Shown: positions 41,009 to 49,914 of the stretch, piece after piece
Numbering within the stretch: the first letter of the stretch is position 1
Layout of the letters: each line of letters begins with the position of its first letter
NCBI RefSeq assembly: GCF_008000895.1
Contig: NZ_CP042823.1
Location: forward strand, 434,001-498,000
DNA from: Methylobacterium sp. WL1
GTDB lineage: Bacteria; Pseudomonadota; Alphaproteobacteria; Rhizobiales; Beijerinckiaceae
Length of the DNA: 64,000 nt
Direction of reading: 5' to 3'
The notes under the pieces: generated by a model
The model's database searches: none
What the model was told of the DNA's origin: nothing
What the model saw: only the letters and a program-made list of their open reading frames with translations
Translations under genes and position numbers: made by a program

Positions 41009-42529
41009 TCAGGCCGCCTCGCCGTCCAGGAAGAGGCGATAGGCCGGATTCTCGGTCTCGTCGGTGGCCGGGTAGCCCAACGCCTCGATCGCCGCATCGA
41101 ACCGTGTGCGCTCGGCCGGCGGCACCGCGATGCCGGCGAGGACCCGGCCGTAATCGGCGCCGTGGTTGCGGTAGTGGAACAGGGTGATGTCGAAGCCCGG
41201 CCCCAGCGCGTCCAGGAACTTCATCAGCGCGCCCGGCCGCTCCGGGAACTGGAAGCGGAACAGCCGCTCGTGCGCGACGCCCACCGCCCGGCCGCCGACC
41301 ATGTAGCGGACATGGACCTTCGCCATCTCATTGTCGCTCATGTCGAGCACGCGGTAGCCGGCCTCGCGCAGGTCGCCGATCAGTCCCTGCTTCTCGCGCT
41401 TGCCGCCGGCGATGTTGATGCCCACGAAGATCTGCGCCTCGGAGCCCGGGGCGTGGCGGTAGTTGAACTCGGTGATCGCCCGCGGCCCGAGCGCCCTGAT
41501 GAACGCCCGGTAGGCGCCGGGCTGCTCCGGGATGGAGACGCCGAGCAGGACCTCGCGCTGCTCGCCGATCTCCGCCCGCTCGGCGATATGGCGCAGGCGG
41601 TCGAAGTTGAGGTTCGCCCCCGAAGAGATCGCGATCAGGGTGCCGTCGCCGCCCTCGCGCTCGGCGTAGAGCTTGGCCCCGGCGAGGCTCAGCGCCCCGG
41701 ACGGCTCCGACACCGCCCGGGTGTCGTCGAAGATATCCTTCACCGCCGCGCACATGGCGTCGGTGTCCACCGTGATGACTTCGTCGAGATGCTCCCGGCA
41801 GAGCCGGAAGGTCTCCTCGCCGGCTTGGCGCACGGCGACGCCGTCGGCGAACAGCCCGACCGAGGGCAGGCTGACCCGGGTGCCGGCGGCGAGCGCAGCC
41901 GCCATGCAGGCGGCATCCTCGGGCTCGACGCCGATCACCTTGGTGCCGGGCCGCAGGTACTTCACGAAGGTCGCGATCCCGGCGGCCAGCCCGCCGCCGC
42001 CCACCGGCACGAAGATCGCCTCGATCGGCCCGGTATGCTGCTCCAGGATCTCCTTGCCGATGGTCCCCTGGCCGGCGATGACCTCGGGATCGTCGAACGG
42101 GTGCAGGAAGGTCAGCCCCTGCTCGGCCTCCAGGATCTTGGCGTGGGCCAGGGCCTCGTCGAACGCGTCACCGTGCAGCACCACCTCGGCGCCGCGGGCC
42201 CGGCAGGCATCGACCTTGATCGACGGGGTGGTGCGCGGCATCACGATCACCGCCCGGGCCCCGAGCTTGGCCGACGCCAGCGCCACGCCCTGCGCATGGT
42301 TGCCCGCGGAGGCGCAGACCACGCCCCGGGCGATCTGGTCCGGGCTCAGGCCCGACATCTTGTTGTAGGCGCCGCGCAGCTTGAACGAGAAGACCGGCTG
42401 CAGGTCCTCGCGCTTGAGCAGCACGGGCCGGCCGAGCCGCTTCGTCATCCGGGGCATCGGATCGAGCGGGCTCTCGATCGCCACGTCGTAGACGCGGGCG
42501 GTCAGGATCTTGCGGATGTAGTCGGTCAT
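41009..42529 (-). CDS. ilvA: Threonine ammonia-lyase (threonine deaminase)
   Basis: 506 residues, the long biosynthetic form. The PLP lysine is Lys50 in VFSFKLRGAYNKM; SAGNHAQGVALASAKLG and VGGGGLAAGIATFVKYLRP bind the cofactor. Two C-terminal ACT-like domains (LLGVSIPEQPGAYRAFIRAL, then LFRFQFPERPGALMKFLDAL) are the isoleucine/valine-sensing regions. It makes 2-oxobutyrate for isoleucine synthesis and should be feedback inhibited. No other ilv gene is present. Confidence 0.96.
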   Translation of the reverse strand: MTDYIRKILTARVYDVAIESPLDPMPRMTKRLGRPVLLKREDLQPVFSFKLRGAYNKMSGLSPDQIARGVVCASAGNHAQGVALASAKLGARAVIVMPRTTPSIKVDACRARGAEVVLHGDAFDEALAHAKILEAEQGLTFLHPFDDPEVIAGQGTIGKEILEQHTGPIEAIFVPVGGGGLAAGIATFVKYLRPGTKVIGVEPEDAACMAAALAAGTRVSLPSVGLFADGVAVRQAGEETFRLCREHLDEVITVDTDAMCAAVKDIFDDTRAVSEPSGALSLAGAKLYAEREGGDGTLIAISSGANLNFDRLRHIAERAEIGEQREVLLGVSIPEQPGAYRAFIRALGPRAITEFNYRHAPGSEAQIFVGINIAGGKREKQGLIGDLREAGYRVLDMSDNEMAKVHVRYMVGGRAVGVAHERLFRFQFPERPGALMKFLDALGPGFDITLFHYRNHGADYGRVLAGIAVPPAERTRFDAAIEALGYPATDETENPAYRLFLDGEAA

Positions 42530-42605
42530 GTTTTTGGGACTTCGGCGCGCGGCGCGGATGGGCCGAGATAAACTCTCGCGCGGCGAGATGCGAGCGGAGG
42601 CTCGC

Positions 42606-42828
42606 TCAGGTCAGAGGCTGGGTCCAATCCTGGCGGCCGTAAAGGACGCGGACGATCAAGATGCCGGCCGCGTGCTCGACATACCCGACGACATGCGCGC
42701 GGTACGGATACAGCCGCACCGGAGGCACGAGGTCATCCCGGAAGAAGGCCAGCAGCGGGGTTCTTGGCGAACAGCGCCGTCAGCCCAGCGTAAGACCGCT
42801 CGGCTTGGTCGCGGCCGAAGGTGGCGGA
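42606..42828 (-). pseudogene. ParE-type toxin relic, frameshifted
   Basis: On the minus strand one frame encodes TFGRDQAERSYAGLTALFAK plus NPAAG (to a stop at 42733-42735), matching the middle of ParE toxins. A second frame then encodes PPVRLYPYRAHVVGYVEHAA and GILIVRVLYGRQDWTQPLT up to the stop at 42606, matching the C-terminus with its IVRVLxGRQDW signature. The two halves need a frameshift at about 42735-42750 to join. The N-terminal strand and start are not recognisable, and no ParD is seen upstream. This is a decayed toxin gene between ilvA and dgkA. Confidence 0.72.
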
Positions 42829-42917
42829 ACCAGCCACCACCAACACCCAGCCGGTCAAAGATCTGACGGTCTTACCAGTTCGCACGCAGCAGCTGCGCGC
42901 GGGACATCCCGGTCAGG

Positions 42918-43265
42918 TCACCCCACCCGCTCCACGAGCGCCGCCACCCACACCAGCAGCGCCGCCATCTGGGCCATGAAGGTCCCGGCCGAGGCCAGAT
43001 CCTTCACGGTGCCGATCATCGGGTGGTGGCCGGGGTGGACGTGGTCGCAGAGCTTCTCCACGGCGGTGTTGAGGAACTCGGCGGCCAGCATCAGCAGCAG
43101 GCTCACCATCAGGGCGACCCGGACCCAGAGGGTCGCGCCCAGCAGCAGGGCCACCGGCACGCCGAGCGCCAGCAGCACCAGCTCCTGCCGCACCGCCCGC
43201 TCGGTGCGGGCGCCGTGGCGCAGGCCGCGCCAGGAATTGAGGAAGGCGAGGACGAGGGCGTTCAT
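42918..43265 (-). CDS. dgkA: Diacylglycerol kinase
   Basis: 115 residues with three membrane helices. FLNSWRGLRHGARTERAVRQ and AEFLNTAVEKLCDHV (with the catalytic Glu and NxAVE) are diagnostic of prokaryotic DAG kinase. The ATG overlaps the stop of the AbrB-family gene (ATGA), so the two are translationally coupled. It recycles diacylglycerol to phosphatidate at the inner membrane, possibly from glucan or lipid turnover. Confidence 0.92.
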   Translation of the reverse strand: MNALVLAFLNSWRGLRHGARTERAVRQELVLLALGVPVALLLGATLWVRVALMVSLLLMLAAEFLNTAVEKLCDHVHPGHHPMIGTVKDLASAGTFMAQMAALLVWVAALVERVG

Positions 43266-44341
43266 CGGGCGGCGCCCTCCGGCACCGACCGGCTGATCCA
43301 CTTGGCCAGAAGCGGCCCGGTCAGCAGCACCACGAACAGGCGCAGCGTCTGCACGGCCAGCACGAAGGACACGTCCGCCTTCGAGCCGACCGCGATGATC
43401 GCCACGGAATCGAGCCCGCCCGGACTGGTGGCCAACACGGCGGTGAGCAGGTCGATCGGCAACAGGAAGGTCAGGCCCCAGCCCCAGGCGCCGCACAGGG
43501 TGATCACCGAGAAGGTCGCGGCCAGGATGCCGGGCAGGGCGGAAAAGGTCAGCCGCAGGGTTTCGCGGGTGAAGCGCAGGCCGACATAGATGCCGATGCA
43601 GGCGTAGGCGAGTTCGAGGATCGGTGCCGGCAGGGACATCCGCACCAGGCCGCTGGCATGGAGCAGGCTGCCGAGCACCATCGGGCCGATCTGCGCGCCG
43701 GCCGGGACCCGGAGGGACAGGGCGACGCCGGCCCCGACCACCGCGACCGCCAGCGTCGCCAGCAGCGAGAGCGCTCCGGTCACCTCGGCCGCCCCGGCGG
43801 CGGCGCCCGGGACCGGCGCCTCCATCAGGAACCGAGCGGCCAGCGAGGCCGAGAACACCACGGCGGCGACCCGTACATACTGCATGAAGGCCACGAGCCG
43901 CGGATCGGCGCCGAAATCCTCGGCCATCGCCACCATGGCGGAGGCGCCGCCGGGGGAGGAACCCCAGGCCGCCGTGGTCCCGGGCAGCACCCGCAACCGC
44001 GTGAGGATCCAGCCGACGAGGCCGCTCGCCGCCACCGTCACCAGCACCACGGCGACGATCAGCGGCCCGTCCTCGAACAAGGTCTGGGCGATCTGCCCGG
44101 TCACGGCATGGGCCACCAGACAGCCGATCATCGCCTGCGCGGCGTTGAAGGCGAAGCGCGGCACGTGCAGGCGGGAGCCACCGACCCCGAAGGCGATCGC
44201 CGCGATCATCGGCCCGAGCAGGAGCGCGGCGGGGAACCCCGCGTGCAGCAGGCCGAGCGAGACGGCCGCCGACGCGACGGCAAGGGCGGCCCAGAGGCCG
44301 AGGCTGCGGGAGGAGGGCAAGGCGACCGGGGGCGGGTTCAC
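43262..44341 (-). CDS. AbrB-family integral membrane protein
   Basis: 359 residues with about ten hydrophobic segments arranged as a tandem repeat. The paired blocks GFPAALLLGPMIAAIAFG with GVGG and LRVPAGAQIGPMVLGSLLHA, plus LPGTTAAWGSSPGGASAMVA and LATSPGGLDSVAIIAVGS, identify the AbrB (putative ammonia monooxygenase/transporter) family, often named a regulator by mistake. Function is unknown; it looks like a transporter. It precedes dgkA with a four-base overlap. Confidence 0.85.
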   Translation of the reverse strand: MNPPPVALPSSRSLGLWAALAVASAAVSLGLLHAGFPAALLLGPMIAAIAFGVGGSRLHVPRFAFNAAQAMIGCLVAHAVTGQIAQTLFEDGPLIVAVVLVTVAASGLVGWILTRLRVLPGTTAAWGSSPGGASAMVAMAEDFGADPRLVAFMQYVRVAAVVFSASLAARFLMEAPVPGAAAGAAEVTGALSLLATLAVAVVGAGVALSLRVPAGAQIGPMVLGSLLHASGLVRMSLPAPILELAYACIGIYVGLRFTRETLRLTFSALPGILAATFSVITLCGAWGWGLTFLLPIDLLTAVLATSPGGLDSVAIIAVGSKADVSFVLAVQTLRLFVVLLTGPLLAKWISRSVPEGAAR

Positions 44342-44661
44342 CCGTACGGATTGCCGGGCGGAGGCCCGCTACACTGCAATATGGGCTCTGTCACGGCAAA
44401 GATTTTTGCAATGCCGATGTCGGGGCTGGCGAGCTACGGTCTTCACAGGGATCGTGATGGCGCGTTTTTCTGAAGCCGAGGCATCTCGCGCGCGCAGGCT
44501 CGCCCCGGGGCCTCTCCCGCCCCCGCCCACATCCTGAGGCACCGGAGCGAAGCGGAGGCCTGAGGCACCGGAGCGAAGCGGAGGCCCCCGGAATCGTCGG
44601 GGATCGCGCGGCGGGCCCCTCGGGATGGGCGGCCCGGACCGGCGATTTGTCGGGACCGATC
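44342..44661. other. 320-base intergenic stretch with tandem repeat
   Basis: Between the end of the exported lyase gene and the start of the AbrB-family gene, both on the minus strand. It contains a tandem 26-base repeat (listed separately); no gene is supported. The promoter of the AbrB-dgkA pair should lie here. Confidence 0.5.
44533..44584. repeat. Tandem 26-base direct repeat, two copies
   Basis: Two identical units begin CCTGAGGCACCGGAGCGAAG at 44533 and 44559, head to tail without spacer. The motif is GC-rich and contains GCACCGGAGCGAAGCGG, of a type often seen between genes in Methylobacterium-like genomes (from memory, not searched). Confidence 0.85.
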
Positions 44662-46152
44662 CTACGGCCCCCGGCTGAGATCCTCGAAGGCCGCGTCGAG
44701 CCGGGTGCGCGCCTCCTTGAGCGCGGTGCGCCGATCCGCCAGCCAGGTCCGGTCGGCATCGAGCCGCGTCCGGGCGGCCGCCAGCATGCGTCGAACCTCC
44801 GGGGCTTGCGGTCCGCCGATCCCCTTCGCGGCGTCGATCATGCCGCGGGCCGACAGGGCGGCCCGGAACCGGGCCTCGTCGAGGGGCAGGTCGGGCTTGA
44901 GGCCCGAGCCGGCCGCGGCCTCCGCGTAGATCCGCTTCACCTCGGTGAACGGCAGGTCGGCTGGGCGCAGGTCGTGGCTGCGGCCGTAGCTCACCAGTTC
45001 GGAGGCGAAATGGTGCCCGAGCCGGAACGGCACGTCGGCCTCGCGCTGGAGCGTGTCGGCAAGCTCCGTGGTGGTGGAATAATCGGCCGCGACCTCGTCG
45101 GCGGCCCGTTCCCGGTCGATCACCAGCCCATCGAGGACCCGGGTCCAGCGCCGGCAGGTCTCGGCCGCCTCGGAGACGGTCCGACCTGGGGGCTCGGCCT
45201 GGTTGCGCTTGTAGTCCGGCATGCCGGAATCGACGTTGTGGGCCATGATGACGAAGGCCTGCGCGGCGCCGACCACGTCGCTTGCCTTCATGCGCAGGCT
45301 GTAGAGCGCGACGGGATTCCGCTTCTGCGGCATGATGCTGCTCGGCCCCGTCAGCGCGCCCTCACGCAGCAGGATCCACGGCCGGGTTTGGTGGTACTGG
45401 GCGTAGAGGTCCTGCGCGAAGCTGCCGGCCGTGGTGGCGAGGTTGGCCGACAGGCCGGTCAGCTCCAGGCCGAGATCCATGGGCGCCAGCTGTCCGGCAT
45501 CGTAGCTGTTCTCCACCGCCGCATCGAAGCCCAGCAGCCCGGCGAGGCGGACGCGATCGACCGGGAAACTCGACGTGCCGAGCGCCGCGGCCCCCAATGG
45601 CGAGAGGTTCACGCGCGCCCAGGTCTCGCGCAGGCGATCCCCGTCGCGGGCCAGCGCTCCCGCATAGCCGAGCAGGTAATGACCCAGCGTCGTCGGCTGG
45701 GCCTGCACGCCGTTGGTGTAGGCCGGGACGATCGTATCGGCTTCCCGCCCGGCGACATCCAGGAGGGCGGCGCGGGTCTTGTCCAGGGCCTCGGCGAGGT
45801 CGAGCAGCCGGTCGCGTTGGTCGAGCTTCAGCACGGTCGGAATGATGTCCTGACGGCTGCGGCCGGAATGCATCCGGGTGGCGTCCGGTCCGGCGATGGC
45901 GGTGATCAGCGGCTCGATCCGCAGGTAGTCGTCGGGCCGCTCGGCCCCCGGCCTGGCGGCATCCGCCGCGACCTGATCGAGCGCGCGGGCGATCCGCGCG
46001 CCGAGATCGTGTGGCACGATGCCGGCCTCTACGGTCATCACTAGGGAGGCGCGGTCTATGGCGTCGATGCGGGCGAAGCTGTCGTGCGGCTCGGCGCGGG
46101 CCGCCGCGGGGGCGAGGAGGGCGAAGAGGGTCGCGATCAGTCTGCGCCGCAT
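44662..46152 (-). CDS. Exported argininosuccinate lyase-like protein
   Basis: 496 residues from the second ATG (46152), which has GGAG seven bases upstream; the first ATG at 46158 has almost no spacing. The lyase superfamily signature GPSSIMPQKRNP is intact, with SGRSRQD (inner active site), and LGTSSFPVDRVRLAGLLGF. The C-terminal MIDAAKGIGGPQAPEVRRML matches the argininosuccinate lyase C-terminal domain. It opens with a signal peptide (RRRLIATLFALLAPAAARA, then EP), so it should sit in the periplasm. That is unusual for this family and argues against a role in arginine synthesis; the substrate is unknown. Confidence 0.82.
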   Translation of the reverse strand: MRRRLIATLFALLAPAAARAEPHDSFARIDAIDRASLVMTVEAGIVPHDLGARIARALDQVAADAARPGAERPDDYLRIEPLITAIAGPDATRMHSGRSRQDIIPTVLKLDQRDRLLDLAEALDKTRAALLDVAGREADTIVPAYTNGVQAQPTTLGHYLLGYAGALARDGDRLRETWARVNLSPLGAAALGTSSFPVDRVRLAGLLGFDAAVENSYDAGQLAPMDLGLELTGLSANLATTAGSFAQDLYAQYHQTRPWILLREGALTGPSSIMPQKRNPVALYSLRMKASDVVGAAQAFVIMAHNVDSGMPDYKRNQAEPPGRTVSEAAETCRRWTRVLDGLVIDRERAADEVAADYSTTTELADTLQREADVPFRLGHHFASELVSYGRSHDLRPADLPFTEVKRIYAEAAAGSGLKPDLPLDEARFRAALSARGMIDAAKGIGGPQAPEVRRMLAAARTRLDADRTWLADRRTALKEARTRLDAAFEDLSRGP

Positions 46153-46483
46153 GCACATGCTCCAGGGGGTCGCCGTCTCGCGCCGGCCGGGGCATTCTGT
46201 CCGATCCGGCGGGTCTTCACACATCACATTGCGAATCGTGTTCACGGCGGCCCGGATTGAAAGCTCCTCGGCGTGCCGGCAGCACGGTTGAGCGAACCAA
46301 CCCGCTGCCTCGTGAAACATTCGGTCATTCCGGGGCCGCGTCGCGGAGCCCGGAATCCAGAAATGCAATTCGCGCCAAGAGCATGCGTTGGCGGCGGGTC
46401 TGGATCCCCTGCTCGCCTGCGGCGCCCCATGATGACGGGCGGGTGAAGGGAAGGCCGTGCCTGAAAGCCCGCATTCCGAAAAC
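46153..46483. other. 331-base intergenic stretch with dispersed-repeat-like text
   Basis: Lies between the oxyR stop and the exported lyase start, both minus strand. The part around 46320-46440 (GGTCATTCCGGGGCCGCGTC, CGGAATCCAGAAATGC) resembles a dispersed intergenic repeat of Hyphomicrobiales. No gene is supported. Confidence 0.45.
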
Positions 46484-47413
46484 CTATGCCGCCCCATCCC
46501 GGCACGCAGCCGTGCCGGCCGGTGCGTGCGCCCGAAAGAACGCCGCCAGGTTTGCCAGCCCGGGGGCGCGGGGATCGCTCGCCCGCCAGGCCAACGCGAT
46601 GGTGCGGCCGGGCCCGTCGACGTCGAAGGCGCGCGTGACGGTCAAGCCGGTCGGGTCGGGGCCGGCGGGCACGGCGAGCGCCGGCAGCAGGGTGTAACCG
46701 GTCCCCGCCGCCACCATCGAGCGGAGGGTCTCCAGGCTGGTGGCGTGGCGCCCCATGGAGGAACCGGCGCCGCAGGCCGCGATCGCCTGGTCGCGCAGGC
46801 AGTTGCCCTCGTCGAGCAGCAGCAGGTCCGGCCCGGCGATCTCCGTGGCCGACAGGGCGCCGCCGCGGGCCAGCGCATGCTCGGCCGGGCAGGCCAGCCA
46901 GAACGGCTCGACGAAGAGCGGCGCCACCGCCAGCCCGACCGGAGGCAGAGGCAGGGAGACTAGGGCGGCGTCGATGCGCCCGTCGCGCAGGCCCTCGACG
47001 ATCTCGGCGGTGCGGGATTCCGACAGCGACAGTGTCAGCAGCGGGTATTGCTGGCGCAGCGGCCGCAGCACGAGCGGGAAGAAGTAGGGTCCCAGCGTCT
47101 GGATCGCCGCCAGCACCAGCCGCCCGGTGAGCGGCGAGCCGCGCCCCTCGGTCGCCAGCGCCAGGAGCCTCTGGGCCTCGGCCAGGACGACGCGCGATTG
47201 CCGGACAATCCCCTGTCCGGCCTCCGTGAGGAGGACACGGCGGTTCGAGCGCTCGAACAGGGTCACGCCCAGGGAGGCCTCGAGCTTGCGGACCTGGACG
47301 CTCAAGGTCGGCTGGCTGACGTTGCAGCGCTCGGCCGCCCGGCCGAAATGGCCCTCGTCGGCGATGGCCACCACATATTCCAGATCGCGCAGCGACAGGC
47401 CCGACAGGTTCAT
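46484..47413 (-). CDS. oxyR: Hydrogen peroxide-sensing LysR regulator OxyR
   Basis: 309 residues. The N-terminal helix-turn-helix is FGRAAERCNVSQPTLSVQVR with KLEASLGVTLFERSNRRVLL. Redox cysteines occur as GNCLRDQAIAAC at Cys205 and Cys214, the same nine-residue spacing as Cys199/Cys208 in E. coli OxyR. It is divergent from katA, the classic arrangement, and should activate catalase on peroxide stress. An ATAG-N7-CTAT half-site overlaps its own start codon, consistent with autoregulation. Confidence 0.92.
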   Translation of the reverse strand: MNLSGLSLRDLEYVVAIADEGHFGRAAERCNVSQPTLSVQVRKLEASLGVTLFERSNRRVLLTEAGQGIVRQSRVVLAEAQRLLALATEGRGSPLTGRLVLAAIQTLGPYFFPLVLRPLRQQYPLLTLSLSESRTAEIVEGLRDGRIDAALVSLPLPPVGLAVAPLFVEPFWLACPAEHALARGGALSATEIAGPDLLLLDEGNCLRDQAIAACGAGSSMGRHATSLETLRSMVAAGTGYTLLPALAVPAGPDPTGLTVTRAFDVDGPGRTIALAWRASDPRAPGLANLAAFFRAHAPAGTAACRDGAA

Positions 47414-47426
47414 AGGCGGCGTCTAT
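47412..47426. promoter_or_regulatory. OxyR-like half-site ATAG-N7-CTAT at oxyR start
   Basis: ATAGGCGGCGTCTAT fits the half-site of the E. coli OxyR consensus ATAG-N7-CTAT. It overlaps the oxyR start codon (47411-47413) and lies about 125 bases before the katA start, within the shared divergent promoter region. A matching second half-site at the expected spacing is not clear. Role is inferred. Confidence 0.5.
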
Positions 47427-47550
47427 CACGGCGTTTGGGACGATGCATTAGCCAACGCCACATCGGAGGTCCATAACCTCGTCGGAACGGTTCCAGTCTG
47501 CTGCGGCGGCCCCATATGCCGATGACAGGCATCACGGAGAGATGAGACGC

Positions 47551-49140
47551 ATGAGCGATCAACGCCCGATCCTGACTACACGCCAGGGCCATCCGGTCCG
47601 CGACAACCAGAGCACCCGGACGGTCGGCGAGCGCGGCCCGGCGACGCTCGAGAACTACCAGTTCATCGAGAAGATCACGCATTTCGACCGTGAGCGGATC
47701 CCGGAGCGCGTGGTCCATGCCCGCGGCGCCGGCGCCCACGGCTACTTCGAGGCCTACGGCAAGATCGGCAACGAGCCGGCCTCCAAGTACACCCGCGCCC
47801 GCGTGCTGAACGAGACCGGCGTGAAGACGCCGATGTTCGTGCGCTTCTCGACGGTGGCCGGCGCCAAGGAGAGCCCGGAGACCGAGCGCGACCCGCGCGG
47901 TTTCGCGGTGAAGTTCAAGACCGTCGACGGCAATTGGGACCTGGTCGGCAACAACCTGAAGGTGTTCTTCATCCGGGACGCGATCAAGTTCCCCGACATG
48001 ATCCACGCCTTCAAGCCGGACCCGGTGACCAACCGCCAGGAAGCGTGGCGCTTCTTCGACTTCGTGGCCCAGCACCCCGAAGCGATCCACATGGTGACGC
48101 ACCTCAAGTCGCCCTGGGGCATCCCGGCTAACTATCGCGAGATGGAGGGCTCCGGCGTCAACACCTACAAGCTGGTCAACGACCAGGGTGAGGCCGTGCT
48201 CTGCAAGTTCCATTGGGAGCCGAAGCAGGGCGTGCGCAACCTGACCTCCGCGCAGGCCGCGGAGATCCAGGGCAAGGACGTCGGCCACGCGACCCGCGAC
48301 CTCTACGACAACATCAAGGCTGGCAACTTCCCGGAGTGGGAGTTCTGCGTGCAGATCATGCCGGACGGCCCGAACGACCACCTGTCGTTCGATCCGCTGG
48401 ACGACACGAAGCTGTGGCCGGTGGACCAGTTCCCGCTGCTGCCGGTGGGCCGCATGGTGCTGGATCGGGTGCCGGACAACTTCTTCGCCGAGGTCGAGCA
48501 GTCGGCGTTCGGCACCGGCGTCCTGGTCGACGGCATCGACTTCTCGGACGACAAGATGCTGCAGGGCCGGACGCTGTCCTACTCGGACACGCAGCGCTAC
48601 CGCGTCGGCGCCAACTACCTCCAGCTGCCGATCAACGCGCCGCAGCCGGGCGTGAAGGTCTACTCGAACCAGCGGGACGGCCAGATGACCTATGGGGTCG
48701 ATGGGACCGGACCGAACAAGCACATCAACTACGAGCCCTCGACGCTCGCCGAGGGCCTGCGCGAGGCCCCGAAGCCGGCCAAGGACTATCACCAGCCGGT
48801 GGACGGCAAGCTCGGCCGCTATCAGACCTCGCGCACCGAGGACGACTACACCCAGGCCGGAGTCCGGTACCGCTCGTTCCAGGACTGGGAGCGTGAGGAC
48901 CTGATCGCCAATCTCGTGGGCGACATGAAGCAGTGCCCGGAAGCCATCCAGTTGCGGATGGTCTGGCACTTCTGGCACGCCGACGAAGATTACGGCCGCC
49001 GCGTCGCCGAGGGTGCGGGCATCGATCTGGAGAAGGCCAAGGCCCTGCCGCCGCTGCCCGGCCGCGCCGCCCCGGGCAAGCGCCTGCAGTCCGAGACCTA
49101 CACGGACGGCTCGCAGGCCCACCGGGTCGCCGCCGAGTAG
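47551..49140 (+). CDS. katA: Monofunctional heme catalase
   Basis: 529 residues from the ATG at 47551. Catalytic His56 lies in [20 protein letters not shown], followed by the [16 protein letters not shown]sn region; the proximal heme Tyr is in [12 protein letters not shown] (about residue 350). The small-subunit layout without a C-terminal flavodoxin-like domain is clade 3 type. It removes peroxide in the cytoplasm and is divergent from oxyR, so OxyR control is likely. An ATG at 47542 is nearly as close to the ribosome site, so the start is uncertain by nine bases. A strong terminator follows. Confidence 0.96.
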   Translation: MSDQRPILTTRQGHPVRDNQSTRTVGERGPATLENYQFIEKITHFDRERIPERVVHARGAGAHGYFEAYGKIGNEPASKYTRARVLNETGVKTPMFVRFSTVAGAKESPETERDPRGFAVKFKTVDGNWDLVGNNLKVFFIRDAIKFPDMIHAFKPDPVTNRQEAWRFFDFVAQHPEAIHMVTHLKSPWGIPANYREMEGSGVNTYKLVNDQGEAVLCKFHWEPKQGVRNLTSAQAAEIQGKDVGHATRDLYDNIKAGNFPEWEFCVQIMPDGPNDHLSFDPLDDTKLWPVDQFPLLPVGRMVLDRVPDNFFAEVEQSAFGTGVLVDGIDFSDDKMLQGRTLSYSDTQRYRVGANYLQLPINAPQPGVKVYSNQRDGQMTYGVDGTGPNKHINYEPSTLAEGLREAPKPAKDYHQPVDGKLGRYQTSRTEDDYTQAGVRYRSFQDWEREDLIANLVGDMKQCPEAIQLRMVWHFWHADEDYGRRVAEGAGIDLEKAKALPPLPGRAAPGKRLQSETYTDGSQAHRVAAE

Positions 49141-49176
49141 TTTTGCAGGTCGCATCGAGCCGACCCTGAGCGAATG

Positions 49177-49212
49177 AAGGCCCCGCGGGCGAGAACCCGC
49201 GGGGCCTTTCTC
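49177..49212 (+). terminator. Rho-independent terminator after katA
   Basis: AAGGCCCCGCGGG pairs with CCCGCGGGGCCTT (13-base stem, 6-base loop CGAGAA) followed by TTCTCTT, 37 bases after the katA stop. Confidence 0.9.
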
Positions 49213-49241
49213 TTGGCCTCGACCCAAAGCGCGATCCGCGC

Positions 49242-49802
49242 TCAAGGGCAGGCGCGCCGGACGTAGCCCTTGCCGATATAGGTCTGCGTGATCGGATCGT
49301 AGGTCGTGAAGCGGCGGGCAAAGGCCGCGACGGCCGCGGAGAGGTCGGCCGGGTCGCCCGCCTCGACGACGGGCGGGACATCGGCGGGCGCCACGTCGAC
49401 CGGAGCCGCGTAGGCCGGGGGCGCATAGATCGGAGGCGTGTCGACATAGCCGCCGTCGAAGAGCGGGTCGCCGTAGCCGCCCCACAGGCCGCCGAGCCCG
49501 AAGCCGAGGCCCAGGCCCAGCCCCAGGCCGCCGAGTCCGTAACCGTAAGCGCCCCCGTAGCCGCCGCGCCAGTGCCGGCGAAATCCGGGATGCCGGAAAG
49601 CCGAGCCGGGGCCGCGCCCGCCGAATCCGGGGCCCGGCCGCACCGGTCCGAGTGGTTGCCCCCAGGCTCCGGTCCGCGGCCCGATCGCGCCACCCCGGTA
49701 GCCGCCACTGAACCCGCGCGCCTCCGCAGCTGTCGCCAATACGGCGAGCACCGTCATGGCGGCAGCAGCCAGCCGAATCCCGGAGCGTTCGATACCTGAC
49801 AT
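49242..49802 (-). CDS. Exported glycine-rich protein with BA14K-like C-terminus
   Basis: 186 residues. A signal peptide (RLAAAAMTVLAVLATAAEA) leads into a Gly/Tyr/Pro-rich region containing a repeated GLGLGLGFGLGG block. The last part, RRFTTYDPITQTYIGKGYVR plus RACP, has the pattern of the BA14K family seen at the end of many Hyphomicrobiales exported proteins (YDPxTxTYxGxDGxRxxC). The function is unknown. The start is the ATG at 49802; an in-frame GTG nine bases upstream is an alternative. Confidence 0.7.
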   Translation of the reverse strand: MSGIERSGIRLAAAAMTVLAVLATAAEARGFSGGYRGGAIGPRTGAWGQPLGPVRPGPGFGGRGPGSAFRHPGFRRHWRGGYGGAYGYGLGGLGLGLGLGFGLGGLWGGYGDPLFDGGYVDTPPIYAPPAYAAPVDVAPADVPPVVEAGDPADLSAAVAAFARRFTTYDPITQTYIGKGYVRRACP

Positions 49803-49914
49803 GCCGTCCACCCAGCGCGTGACGCCGGCCGAAAGGACGGGCGCCCGAGTCGCAATACTCTGCGTAATCGAGCGGCGACGGACCCGTCCGTCAAGGAGGT
49901 TCCGGCGGATGCGC

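Noticed and set aside
44533..44584. Possible CRISPR array
   Set aside because: Only two directly abutting units with no spacers and no cas genes in the window.
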